Shown here piece after piece: positions 34,514 to 46,200 of a stretch of 64,000 nucleotides of DNA. The stretch comes from Impatiens glandulifera (taxonomy: Eukaryota; Streptophyta; Magnoliopsida; Ericales; Balsaminaceae), in the NCBI RefSeq assembly GCF_907164915.1, contig NW_025919260.1, positions 1-64,000 of the forward strand, given 5' to 3'. Within the stretch, counting starts at the first letter, position 1. The number at the start of each line of letters is the position of its first letter. The notes beneath the pieces are model-generated. The model was not told the DNA's origin. It saw nothing but the letters and a program-made list of their open reading frames with translations, and searched no databases. Made by a program: the position numbers and the translations under genes.

Positions 34514-35639
34514 ATGTTCGATGGGATTGAGGTAAGATACCCTTGTGCTAAAGAAGAACATGGAATTACAAAACAAGACTGGGAGCGCTTTCACAAAGCC
34601 ATGGAAATATCCTCTATTGACGTAACAGATTCAGGTCTTCTCGGATCAGCGTCTGAAGGTAATGGGGATGAGGTTGGACAAGATGAAGCTCATTCGAATC
34701 CGTCGTTCACATCCGACAAAGGTCCCTCCTCCTCTCCTCAAGTCAAAAATCCTGAACACGTCGGTAATGAAATTCCTCCTCCGAATCAGGCTGAAGCTCA
34801 AAATCCCAAGATGTCGATCCCTACTCACTCCACTTCGGGTAAGTCTTCTAAATCCAAAGAAACCTCTAACTGTACTCGTGAAGCCAGGGATAAATGTCTT
34901 AAAGAACCGATCGGTAAAAAAGACACTCCACCAGAACCTGAGATGTCCATTTAGTTTAGCACCCGTAGTGCTGTTCCTATCAATGTTGTTCCACTTGGTT
35001 CATATCGATCTACTTCCGAGGATGTTACACCAATACAGGTGGATGTTAGACAAATCGTCATCGAGGTTATGGATCCATGGAAAGAAGTCTTTCAATCATT
35101 TGAATCTCGATTGAACCAGATGGAGAACCTACAAGCGTCCTCTTCTAAAGAGCACATCCAAGGGTTAGAAAGGCAGAGACAACTAATGCGACAAGACCTC
35201 AACAAGTTCAAACCTTTCTTCAACAAAATGTTTGATCTCCAAAACGACACCAAGTATGTCGTTGAGGTTCTCACATCTCAAATAATAGAAATGGCTATGC
35301 CTCACATTACTGTCGATGTTGAAAGACTAAAAGAACAAGATAGTTGCTCAACGTTACTAGGACGAAGAAAATGCAGTCGTTGAGGCTGCTAAACAAACTG
35401 AGGCTGATGAAGACAACCTGACCATTAAATAGATGGCACAACAACTAGAAACCTTTATTCCACATAGCTCTCGTTCCACACGTAGGCTGCATCGAAGTGA
35501 TGATTTTGTTATTGACAATGTCCCTGCTCCATCAAGGGGAAGAGGTCATGGGCGTAACACCGGGGGCCAACCCAGTAGCACATTTATGGACGGGCTGAGA
35601 GAGGACATCGAAAAGAGAACTTCAAGAGGGAGACGCTAA
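34514..35639 (+). pseudogene. Copia S2 env-like ORF, 3' part
   Basis: The first frame (34514-34954) reads ITKQDWERFHKAMEISSIDVT then DSGLLGSASEGNGDEVGQD and a Ser/Pro/Glu-rich stretch. After a stop at 34952 the reading continues (35039-35383) with VDVRQIVIEVMDPWKEVFQ, an amphipathic Gln/Lys-rich segment and FDLQNDTKYVVEVLTSQI. It ends 35433-35639 with HSSRSTRRLHR, APSRGRGHGR and RTSRGRR. It is the uninterrupted counterpart of the S1 sequence split by the CACTA. The N-terminal half is missing at the G1 junction. Confidence 0.62.
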
Positions 35640-35829
35640 AACTCTCTTTTCGTTTTTTCTTTTCATCTCTATGTCATTCAATTATAAACTCATTAAAATA
35701 CTTTTGTTGAACACTTGATTTTTGACTAAGTGCATTCCATGTTTTAGTTATCAAAACAGAAAAGTCAAATGATGAATATAAATAATGTTTTGATCGATTA
35801 CAGGTTTTGATAGTTTTAGGTTAAAACAA

Positions 35830-36005
35830 TAAAAAATGGAGAAATTGCTAAGAAATAGATAACGAGCTTTGATAATTTATTATAAACAATCAAAGAGGAA
35901 GAAATTGTTATATTAAAGCATCTAATTAACTTAGGATAATTAACCAACGATTATAAAATTACCATGTTTTGAATATTTAGTTTAAATAATCAAAAAGGGA
36001 GAAAT
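35830..36005 (+). repeat. Reiterated polypurine tract / LTR-start units of S2
   Basis: Three purine runs occur: 35830-35846 (aaaaaatggagaaattg), 35891-35907 (caaagaggaagaaattg) and 35991-36005 (caaaaagggagaaat). They are followed by ctaag, ttata and TGTTAAG respectively. The last abuts LTR C. The same multiplication occurs in S1. Confidence 0.78.
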
Positions 36006-37636
36006 TGTTAAGTCAAAATAGTTAATCAACTGTTAGTGTTAATTAACTATCATCATATTAATAAGAACTTAATTGTGTCAATTTAATCCTGTGTAGATTT
36101 AAAGAAAACAAGAAAGAAAAAGCTTCTTGTATTTTACAAGATCGACATTTTGTAAAAATGATCTGGTAGTTTAGACTTCGGTATTTTATCTAAGAACCTT
36201 CGGTAGTTTGTGAAATCGGCATTTTATAAACACATATCCGGTTTATATCAGTTTGACATTTTACAAAACCATCTGGTAGTTTGTGACTTCGGTAGTTTAT
36301 ATAATCGACTTTATATAAATACGCGTTCGGTATTTTGCAAATTGGTATTATGTGAAGACGCATATCCAGTAGTTTGGACTTCGGTATTATATTGAAGCGC
36401 AACTGGTTATTTATGTATCGGTTATATATAAGGGACGTGTTCGGTATTTTATAAGTTTGGTATTTTGTGAAAACGTGACCAGTTATTTGTATAATCAGTT
36501 TTATACTAAAGTGTATCCCGTCGTTTATGAATTCGGTATTTTCTTGTAAGCACAAGTCCGGTTCTATCTTCTGGTATTATATAACTTCGGTTATATAAGA
36601 AGCCCGTCCGGTATTTTATTGAAATCGGTTTTTCAATAATATCAGTATTATATTGGAGCTCTTCTAGTCTTTCCTGCTTCTCATAATTTACCAGCCTCTA
36701 TACCACATAAGGATGCTTCCGGTAGTTGCAGACGTCAGCTTTATGCATCTCCAACATTTGTTTCTATTTCTACGCAAAGACTGATAAAGATATTTTTGGC
36801 AGCAACAAAGTTATGCTAAAAGAACCAAGGACAAGTCAAACCTTCTGAGATATACATTCCTCGAAAATCATAATCCCATTAATGAACATATTCTCTTATT
36901 ATCATCCAAGTACAGACAAGATCAAAAAGGATCATCCCTGATGTACTATTCTGGATATCAACCAATCAAGATTAAGACATATGTCCTATGAAGCATATAT
37001 TCATTGAGCAGCAAACATGACCGTTGCAGCTTGCCTACATAAGAAGACTAAGGATAAATTTCTTCACTCCCTTTTGACACAACAAGTTTACAAATCCTTG
37101 AACTATCAATTGTCTTCAAAAATCTCTCTCAAGCTCCAAAAAGTCTTATAAGCTTTCAAGTCTATTAGAGTGTTAAAAGTGTATTACAATACTAGTTATT
37201 CTATGTGAGTTGGTTAACATTGAAAGTTGACAGAATCTGTTCTTGTTCAATAGTGTGTGTGTGCCAGGAGTTTGAAAACCGGTAATAACTAAGTCCTGGT
37301 TATTCGACTAGATTTTTACAAGTGTTGTATTGAAACAAATCTTCTAGTGAATATCCTTCTCAAGGTTGAGAAGAAGGGGTGACATATGAGCTTTTACTCC
37401 GAACGTCCATAAACATCTTATGTGTATTGTGTTCCTTTCTATCGCACCTTTCTAATCCTATTGTGTTGCATCAAGTCGAAAAAAATATTTTCGCACTTGA
37501 TTTTCGTTCAAGAGTTTGTGACGACTTGCGAAGAATAGACACGGATATTAACTTCTAACAGAGTTAATATCAAATAAAGTGCGTGTAAGCGTTCAATATA
37601 GTTAGACCATAGTCTCTATCGTTAATGATTGATATA
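36006..37636 (+). repeat. SIRE-like copia LTR C
   Basis: It begins TGTTAAGTCAAAATAG after the polypurine tract. The U3 (36170-36670) is an array of 'ttcggtattttat..a' and 'ccggtag/cggtt' units. The promoter-like segment is near 37038 (ttgcctacataagaag). The shared block is at 37345-37413 (agtgaatatccttct, gaagaaggggtgacata, ctccgaacgtccataaa). The right end is estimated from agtctctatcgttaatgattgata, which aligns with agtctcctttggcgatcttgatcctaaca of LTR B. Confidence 0.75.
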
Positions 37637-38699
37637 ATATATATTATATTATAAATTTAAGAGAGAATTGAGGAGTATATATTTATATAGAATTTATTAT
37701 GTATAATTTTATTTTATTTTATAATAAAATAAAATTAAAGTACATGTCATTTATCAAAACAAAATTACATGTTTATTCGGAAAATTATATATTATTGATT
37801 TGGATTATATACAATAATATGACATTTAAATTCACAATTAATGATATTATAGTTTATTAATTGAATTGTATTATTTATACAAATAATTACCAAAGTGACA
37901 ATATTTGTTGAAATTCATTCAATAAAATTTTGAATGTTAGTATTGTGTAATTCATGTGATAATATTACTTGATCCAAAGATTGATAATTATTTGACCGAA
38001 TTACATAAATACTTGTGATGATAAATATGTAATAATTATAAAGTCATATTTATGTGAATAATTAATCTATCCAAAGATATATTTAATTATTTGACATGTC
38101 TTATTGTTAATGTTTGATCATTACAACAAAATACTATTAGCAGTTAATATTACTGTCCAAAGACTTGATATTAATGTTGTGTTAAGTATTTTGAGATGGG
38201 ATAAATCATAATTTGAATTTAATTGTTACTTAATATTATAGTCATGAGCAAGTTACAATTGAATTACATAGAAGTCTGAGGATCTAATTAGACAGAAATC
38301 AAAGATTGAGGGATTGAATCACAAAAGAGGATAAACTCTTTTGTCAATTAGTGTTGTGGTATATTCGTAAATAAAAAGACAAATTTGAAATTGACCGAGA
38401 AATGTGATTTCCCGTGGGCATTGATTGGCCAATGAGAGATCATTCTCTCCATCCAGCATCAACAATTCACGGTGTTGATGTTATCTCCCTCGTTGTCCCT
38501 CAATAACACCTCATCCGCATAAGACTCGGTAAAGTTAGTAGTTCCCTTACTCGATCTGATTGTGGTACTTCTTATAGTTTATCCTTGGCATTCGTCAACA
38601 ATAAGAATCAAGAAAACACCGATGTGATTCTTCTTTGTTGGTGATTTCGAGCATAGCTTTGTGAATTCACTTTGTCACGATCTCATGATCAATCTATAC
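37637..38699. other. Unassigned AT-rich sequence
   Basis: Extremely AT-rich to about 38230, then mixed sequence. No ORF, domain, LTR or clear repeat is seen. It may be old intergenic DNA hosting LTR D. Confidence 0.5.
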
Positions 38700-40533
38700 T
38701 ATTGGGATCGGCTTCAACAACAACTGGTGGGGTTTGAATATTATTGAATGACTTTCGACTTCTAATTCAGTTTCAACCCTGTTAGAGGTTAAGACTTGTT
38801 TCTATTCTCATGACAAATCGTTGCGAGCTCTTGAATCAGATTCAAGTGTGGAATAACTCTCTAGATTTGAAGCATATTGATTCAGTATGAATAAGACAGT
38901 AAGAAATGGACACAGAGTTGTTTATGGATGTTCGGAGATAAAAAATCCTACATCACTCCTTTTTTTGTTACTAAAAGGATATACTAGAAGACTTTAACTT
39001 GTATAGCCTCTACACAAGTTCGGTCAAAAACCCAGGACTTAAAAATGCATGTTCTGAACTCCTAGTTCTCACTCTGTTGAACGAACACCCTCTATTCAAC
39101 TTACAACACTTAATATACTTAACAGATATTACAACAACTTCTCACTCAACTTATCTTAATGGAAAGTATAGCGTATAAGAATTATAACCTGGATAGTGAG
39201 AGAGTAATCTTTCCGTGAAAGTAGCAGGAAAGACAACCTAAACAACCACCTTCTTCTTTATTAAGTTCCACTTATATATATAACTCACAACCGCATTGCA
39301 TTCATTGATGGCGTGTTGTAGAGCTCCGCGTGCTGATGTAACATAGCTCTACTTGAGTGTTGTAGCCGCACTTGAGTATCGTAGCCCTACTTGAGTTGGC
39401 GTATGACTATTATCTTCTTAGAAGGTTTGTATAATGATACACGACAGTTAATGCAATGGTCGAATCTGAATATTGACATGTGGCATTATTCCGTTGATTA
39501 TTATGCGTGCTGATGTGACAGTCTGCCGCTTAATGGGCGATGATTAAGGAAGATGAATGGGTGATGCTTCAGTCTTCTATTCAAGCCTAGACGTCTGTTA
39601 GCGCTTCTATAAACTAGACTGTCTGTTGAAGCCTAGACCACTATTAGCGCTTCTTCAAAACAGACTATTTATTACAGCCTAGACATTTGCTAGCGCTTCT
39701 TCAGACTAGACCGTCTATCTCAGACTAGACCGTCTATCGGAGCCTAGACGTTTGCTAGCACTTCTTCAGACCAGAACGTCTGTTGAAGCCTAGACGTCTA
39801 CTAGCGCTTCTTTAGACTAGACCGTCTGTTAAAGCCTAGACGTCTGTTGGAGCTTCTTCATTCTAGATGGTCTGTTGAAGTCTAGATGTCTTCTAGCGCT
39901 TCTTCAGATCAGACAACCCGTCTGATAAATTTCAGATTCCGTTTGCTCGCGCATTTCTTCAGACTATGTCTACTCGCGCATTTCTTCAGACTACGTCTAC
40001 TCGCGCACTTCTTCAGACAACCCGTATGTTAAGTTCAGACTCCATCTGCTCGCGCACTTCTTTAGAAAACCTGTCTAATGAAATTCAGACTCCATCTGCT
40101 CGCGCACTTCTTTAGAAAACCCGTCTAATGAAGTTAAAAATCCGTCTACTCGCGCACTTCTTTAGACAACCCGTCTAATGAAGTTTAGATTTCATCTGCT
40201 CGTGCACTTCTTTAGAAAACTCGTCTAATGAAGTTTATACTTTGTCTGCTCGTGCACTCCTTTAGACAACCCGTCTAGTAAAGTTCAGACTCCGTCTGCT
40301 CGTGCACTTCTTTAAACAACTCGTCTAATGAAGTTAAGACTACGTCTTCTCGCGCTCTTCAAACTGTACCTGCATAGAGGCAAATTACACAATTTAGTTT
40401 GGTTCAGACCACATCATTAAAACTATGTCGTATTTATTTAAACTTATTCTCTTAAGTTTATTATTATTTTTACATAATTAATTTTTCTTTTTTTAATTAA
40501 TTTTTCCTTTTCTTTATTTAACTTAATCTAACA
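38700..40533 (-). repeat. Solo LTR D (SIRE-like copia), minus strand
   Basis: Read on the minus strand it begins TGTTAGATTAAG and ends gccgatcccaata. It is flanked on both sides by TATAC (38695-38699 and 40534-40538), a perfect 5-bp duplication, and no internal sequence is present. The shared R/U5 block lies at 38920-38990 in reverse (tttatggatgttcggag). A TATA-like run is at 39265-39290. The U3 (39580-40370) is an array of 'tagacgtctg-tagcgcttcttca' and 'cccgtctaatgaag' units built on AGACGTCT-like palindromes. Confidence 0.88.
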
Positions 40534-41251
40534 TATACAATCACAAAGAGGACAAAGCTCGTGATTCTCTCTCCTTATTAACCTCGAGAACTGAGAAGAT
40601 TCACCTCAACTACAGTAGTATTTTCCAATGTGATCAGGACAAAGAGTTTCAAATTCATGTTCTTGAGAACTATGGCTCTTATAGGACTTGAGAGATCAAA
40701 TTATTCGTTAAAGAGGTTTTAATACAATGATTTCAGAGCTAATGTTTGAAGTGGTCGATTAACAGATTAAGGATTAGTTTAACTTATAATCAAACCTATA
40801 ACTAGAATCGAAATGTTAACCAAACTTAATCGATCACCTAAGCAATTAAACATGAGAAAATATCTGATTGAATGATACGAACACTGATATTATCTTGAAC
40901 AATGACTCTCAATTAGTAAAACTAAAGAACTGTGGCTTAAAAGCCTTACAAAACTTGTTGAAATTTCCTAAGAGGGATAAAATAAAAGAGGTAGTAGTGA
41001 TCTTGGATGCTTCTGATGACGTAGTGAATCTCTAGCGAAGACGTTTTCTTGGAACTCGAGCAGTTGTAGCTAGAAGCTGTTACAGACACTCTCTTTTTAG
41101 ATATTGGTGAAATGAGGAATTGGGTTGCTTCTTTGTGCCATTAAAGCTTTTTGGAAATCCCATTATAAGGCTTACAACTTTAAAGTTGTAAGCTTAGTGA
41201 CTTAACAAGTGGTGTGTCTCGTGCCATTTGAAGATTAAGAAAAACACCAAC
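40534..41251. other. Unassigned sequence between LTR D and G2
   Basis: Non-coding as far as I can see. It contains a perfect 24-bp palindrome at 41170-41193 (gcttacaacttt and its complement). With 54386-55562 on the far side of G2, it formed the pre-insertion site. Confidence 0.5.
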
Positions 41252-43483
41252 TGTAATATCTAAACATTTACCCACCAATTTATAAATTTAAAACAATTAT
41301 GTTAATTTATTTTTGAATAAGTAAAATCAAAATAATTAACTCTAAGTCCGAAACCCAATTAATTAAACTAATTATTTTGATAATTAAAGCCTAATAATTA
41401 AGGAAAATTGTCAAAACAAATAAATAAAATTATTTGGAATAAATATTGTACTTATTTTATCTTAAAATAATTTTAGAAAAATTAAGAGATTAAAATAAAT
41501 AATTTAAGATGAAATAAGGTACACATTTCGTTACCCACAATTATTTATATATTCTTAAAATATACAAACAAAAAAATAAATTGGAAAAATATTTGTCATA
41601 TTTATTTTAATATTTTGTGTAATTAAAAATATCAAAAATAAATACAGAAGGGTGAAAGAAAATTCTATTTTAAATAAACCCTTAAGATTTTAAAATAAAA
41701 ATAAATTTGCAATTCGGTATAACCGAAATCTAAGAAGAATCCAACATTTGAAACCGCGTCCATTGGATAGGTGCTGAATTTTCATTTAATGCCCTAGACT
41801 TGCCTATGTAGCCCGCTGTAGCCAAAGGCGCACACATACGCGAAGAAGACGATCGGCTAACGTATGTTAGCCGAGAAGCAAACGGAACACCTAAACACCA
41901 GCGACGCTTGACAGAAAGTCTCATGAACGCCAAAACGCGTTAGAAACGGTGTTGTTTTAACCGCCACCATCTCCTTCGTCGTGATCGCCAAAGAGATAAG
42001 CATGTAGTCCCACATTTGATTTTTCAAAGATAGAACTTTCTCCATAGTCAAACAAATCGGTTGATTCAAAATGTGAAATGATCACCCTACCACGGTTATC
42101 ATTTTCCCTACATCAATAGGGATGATTCATCCCTATTCGAGTAAGTGGGATGAAGAAAAGCCAAAACACCTTTAATGGATTTTGGTTAATTCGATCCACT
42201 TGAAGCATCCACCGACATCGAACAACTATAAATAGCCTCCCTTAATATTTCCGAAGCCAAGAGATAAAATCTCAAGACCTAAATAAAAATAATGAATCCG
42301 CCATTAAAGCTCAAATTTCGGATTTTTTGAAAATTATGTTTAAGGCTATAAAGCTTGGATCTAAGCATCGAAAAAGTTTTTCAAAGGTTTAAGGAGTGTT
42401 CTCCACTCCTTGGTAAGCTTCCAATCATCCTTTAATTAATAATTCCAGTTTGAAATAGAAATTTTATATTTTAGTTTTCATAAGCTTGTACGTTGCCTAG
42501 TTCTTAAATTTTATGGTTGGAAATCGATCTTATGGTCATTTATGATATTTTAGTGAAAGCTAGAACTGATTCATCGATCTTAAAAAGAAAACCACAAATT
42601 TGAATTTAAAAAAATCAAAAAAATACGTTTATTTTTCTTGGGATAATCTTTGAAGTTCACAGCCCAAAAGGTTTCCCAGCATGATTGTAATGATGTCGGG
42701 CAACTCTTAGGATCATGTTTGATCCATCCCGATCATGTTTGATCAAAATCAAAATTTTCAAAATAATTGAATTTATTTTTCTTGAATTGGTCCAAACGAA
42801 CAACTAGTGTTCTTGTTTTGGTATAACAAATTTATTGGCTAACTCCTTTCACCTCAGAACAATTTTAAAACTAAAAACTTGATTTTTTGCTACAAATTGT
42901 TTGGAATGAATTGATCATCATCCAGGTCGATTGATACCTAAGGGTGATGTTCTAAATAGTCTTTGGAGGTTTGTAAATCTACCCATGCCTTTGGATCGAA
43001 AAATTTAAACCTCTACTAAAATTGAAACACCTGCAATTTATATGTTCTTGAGTATCGGTAGGTCTGACCGGGACTGAGAGGTCCGACCAAGGATTTTTAC
43101 ATCCAAGACCGAGAGGTCCAACCCTTGGCCGAGAGTTCTAATTTAGGACCAAGGAATCTCGACCCCCAATCGATAATTTTTAAACCTAGGACCGAGAGAT
43201 CTAATTTAGGACTGAGGAATCTTGACCCCCGACCGATAATTCTTGAACCTAGAATTTATTAAAAAAATCAAATTATTATTTGATTATCGTAAATCTCTAA
43301 ATTATTCAAATTTAAACAAAATTAATTATTTTTATTACTAATTTTAGAAAGATGTCAGGAATTATTTAAAATATTTTAAAATAATATTTTATTTTAAAAA
43401 GATTCTTTATACGTAAACCGAGGTTGAAATTCTTGAACTTCGAGCTTTTTCGCAAAAACAAAAGGGTTTTTCTGGGGTTTACA
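41252..43483 (+). repeat. G2 5' LTR
   Basis: It starts TGTAATATCTAAAC and ends ggggtttACA. The TATA box TATAAATA is at 42227-42234, upstream of the leader gaagccaagagataaaatctcaag, which recurs in the 3' LTR (52210-52230). A short field of 'gaccgagaggtccgacc' units lies at 43060-43250. Minus-strand ORFs inside are shadows. Confidence 0.85.
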
Positions 43484-43486
43484 ACT

Positions 43487-43505
43487 TTCTAGTGACTCTG
43501 TTGGA
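43487..43505 (+). promoter_or_regulatory. G2 primer-binding-like site
   Basis: The sequence tctagtgactctgttggaa, a few bases after the 5' LTR, resembles the 'tggcgactctgctgg' sequence found at this place in Tat-type elements. I do not assign the tRNA. Confidence 0.5.
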
Positions 43506-45419
43506 AATTAAATATTTAACTTGAAAACATAAACTTTGATTTTTGAAATATTTCTATCATGCTTTCAACCTAAAAGGATTGTCTTGAAAGATACAACACC
43601 TAAGAGACGCATAGGTTTTACCGTATTTAAAAGCCTTTACATGTAAAGGGTATATCACCCACTTCTTACTTGCAAAGAAGTACACGACTAGGATCAATAC
43701 TTCTACACCTATGTACAATGAATGTCAATGAGGAATGACAACTTGTTACAAAACGAGAGATGTTGCGAAAGGAAAACTAGAATGCACGAGATCTACTCCA
43801 CCCTTAGGCGATTAGTGGTCCAATAGGCCGTAGGCATTATAGAACTAGGGGAAAATTCTCAATTGACTTGATATTTCCTGGTTTATGGTGGCGGTTTTAC
43901 CCTCTCCACTATCGATGAATGATACTCTCTTATGATTCTCCTTGGCACAAAAAAATTGGATACTATCACCAAACCGATTGTTTATTGTGCCTAGACAAAA
44001 AAAACTCGTCACTACAACCCTTACGTGATTACTATATATGTAATATATGTATGCATCTATAGTCTAAGTGAGCATCTCGAACATTTTCCTTGTTTTCAAA
44101 ACAAAACGCATTTTTTTAAATGTTTTGAATTTTCAATCATAGGCGATGTCCATGTTGAAGGATATTGCATTGGTCCCATGAATTGATAATTTTCACGCAA
44201 ACGAGTAGAAATATCGATCATATGGCCTTATTCCCATCTGGAGGTTCATAAACTTTAAGATGAATTCTACCTTCATGATGGATATGAAAAGAAGATGGAA
44301 CCCCTTAAAATAGGCCTACTACATGGGAGAAAGGAACATATGCCTGACCATAGAAACATTATGAGCTATCCTAATGATGGACAATAAGAATATTATACAT
44401 CTGAAACAATTTATAGAATCAATGTCCCTAAGGAAGCTATTTTAAGAGGAATACAAATACTCTAAAGTAACATCCCATACTATCCTCGTAAAGACATATA
44501 TCGACTTCCAAACATAGACCAAGATGGAAGTAAGTGATGGAGAAATTTCTTTAACTTTAGGATCATCCATGATAACAATGATGATCCTGCTAGCTCATTT
44601 CTTCCTAATACTAGTGGATGACAAGCAATCCTCCAAAATCTATTAGGTAGAATCCCACATGCGTAGGGGAAACAAAGACCCCTCAAGTATCGTCTTGGCT
44701 GAAATGCTGAGGATTTGAATGACTCGTTCTTAACATTTACTGTAGCCAAAGAGGCTCACTTCTCATTTCTACATCTAATTACATGACAAACTAGGATGTA
44801 TGCTGCCAATATGTCCTGAAACATCATGTTCCATTCTCTTCAGTATCAAAGAATGAAGGAAGTTTCGCTTGTACCTCTTGTACAAAGTGATGACAAAATT
44901 ACGAAAATTCTTCCATAGTATCCCATCAAGAAAATGACATTCTTGAAGGACGACAAACCCATGATTACACCCATAGCATGTTCAAGAAATTCATCTATAG
45001 CTTCATAGAGGTTGCTTTTGCTATAGACAGGCCAATCGACCACAAGGCCTATGTGGGATATCTAAAGAAATGGCACAACGTCTTCCAAATGAATATCCTA
45101 GAAAAGCGAGGAAGTATCTAGTGTGGGAAGAGGCTATAGTTGGACTTAAACTTGTGACCTCTCTCAAAAAGTTTTCCCTTTTAGACTCTCTCTTTAAAAA
45201 TATCAACAAGAGAGTTTTGTCTGTAACAAACTTAACGATTATGTTTTATACAACTACTCTATGTTTGCTTTTTGAATCACAAAGGAGATGCTCACTCTCT
45301 AGTATTCATCTTATGTGCCTTTTGCATTGTATTGTACTTTGTTACAACTGCAAACTCTCACCTATATCTTTTCACAACAGTGTACGACTACGACAGTTGA
45401 CATGACCCCTAGATAGAGA
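43506..45419 (+). pseudogene. G2 internal region, unrecognised decayed coding sequence
   Basis: By position it should be gag and upstream pol. Every frame is broken by frequent stops and I could not recognise gag, protease, RT or RNase H motifs. Minus-strand ORFs at 44480-45209 also lack domains. The distance from primer site to integrase (about 1.9 kb) is too short for a complete gag-pol, so large deletions must have happened. Confidence 0.4.
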
Positions 45420-46200
45420 GTCACAAATAACTCCTTGTACCGGAAATGGTCTCTACGATCGAATTTATGTTTTGAAATCATCTCACAAGTGACAAAATTC
45501 ATCCAAACTAGCATGATCGATAGATATGTAGTTCCTCAGGCCCTGATTTCAAACAATGATCGACACTTCTAAGTAAAAGTGTTGCAATTCCTCGACGAGT
45601 TAAAGATCGAGCATCACAAATCATCGCTCTATAGATCCCAAACCAATTGTGCGATTAAAGTGACAAACAAAAACGTGATTGGGATGATCAAGAAGATGTT
45701 CAACACGTATAAGGACTTGCAAGAAACTATCATACGTCTTATGGGGATATCGTACAACCGCTCGAACTTTGACGGACGAAATTCTCTACTCCTTAGTTTA
45801 CTGCATGGACGACGTACAACCTATCGAAATCGAGATTCTACCCTTAATAATACTCTTATAGAGTCACATCATTGAAGAGGACTAGATAAAATCTCGATAT
45901 GACTAACTAACGCTATTGGAGAACAAGAGGTTAAATGCTTTTTGTAAAACTAAACCTAAAAAAACACATGGCCGACACCTTCAATAGAAAGGTAAAACCT
46001 AGAAACCTTAAAGAATGTGATATAGTTCTAAAATCAACTCGGGAACTCCTATACCCTGGGGCAAGTCTCGACCCCAATGGGAAGGACCCTTCCTAGTTAT
46101 AAAAATCATCTATAGAGTAGTTGTCCGCCTATCTAATTTAAAAGGAGAATAGTTTATTGCACCAAGAAATCTTGATGCGCTTAAAAGATATTTTGTATAA
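45420..46200 (+). pseudogene. G2 integrase remnant
   Basis: Fragments in shifting frames parallel the G1 integrase: a decayed core segment (45440-45560), 'YRTTARTLTDEI' (45755-45790), VYCMDDVQPIEIEI (45801-45842) equivalent to VYGMDVVQLIKIEV in G1, and the C-terminal RPQWEGPFLVIKII (46073-46115) then RNLDALKRYFV. Many stops are present. Confidence 0.72.

Noticed and set aside
34514..35639. Stand-alone host gene with Ser/Pro-rich product
   Set aside because: It aligns with the env-like 3' end of copia S1 and is followed by a polypurine tract and LTR.
44480..45209. Minus-strand ORFs as a gene within G2
   Set aside because: No domain or motif is seen and the plus strand is the coding direction of G2; chance open frames in decayed sequence.
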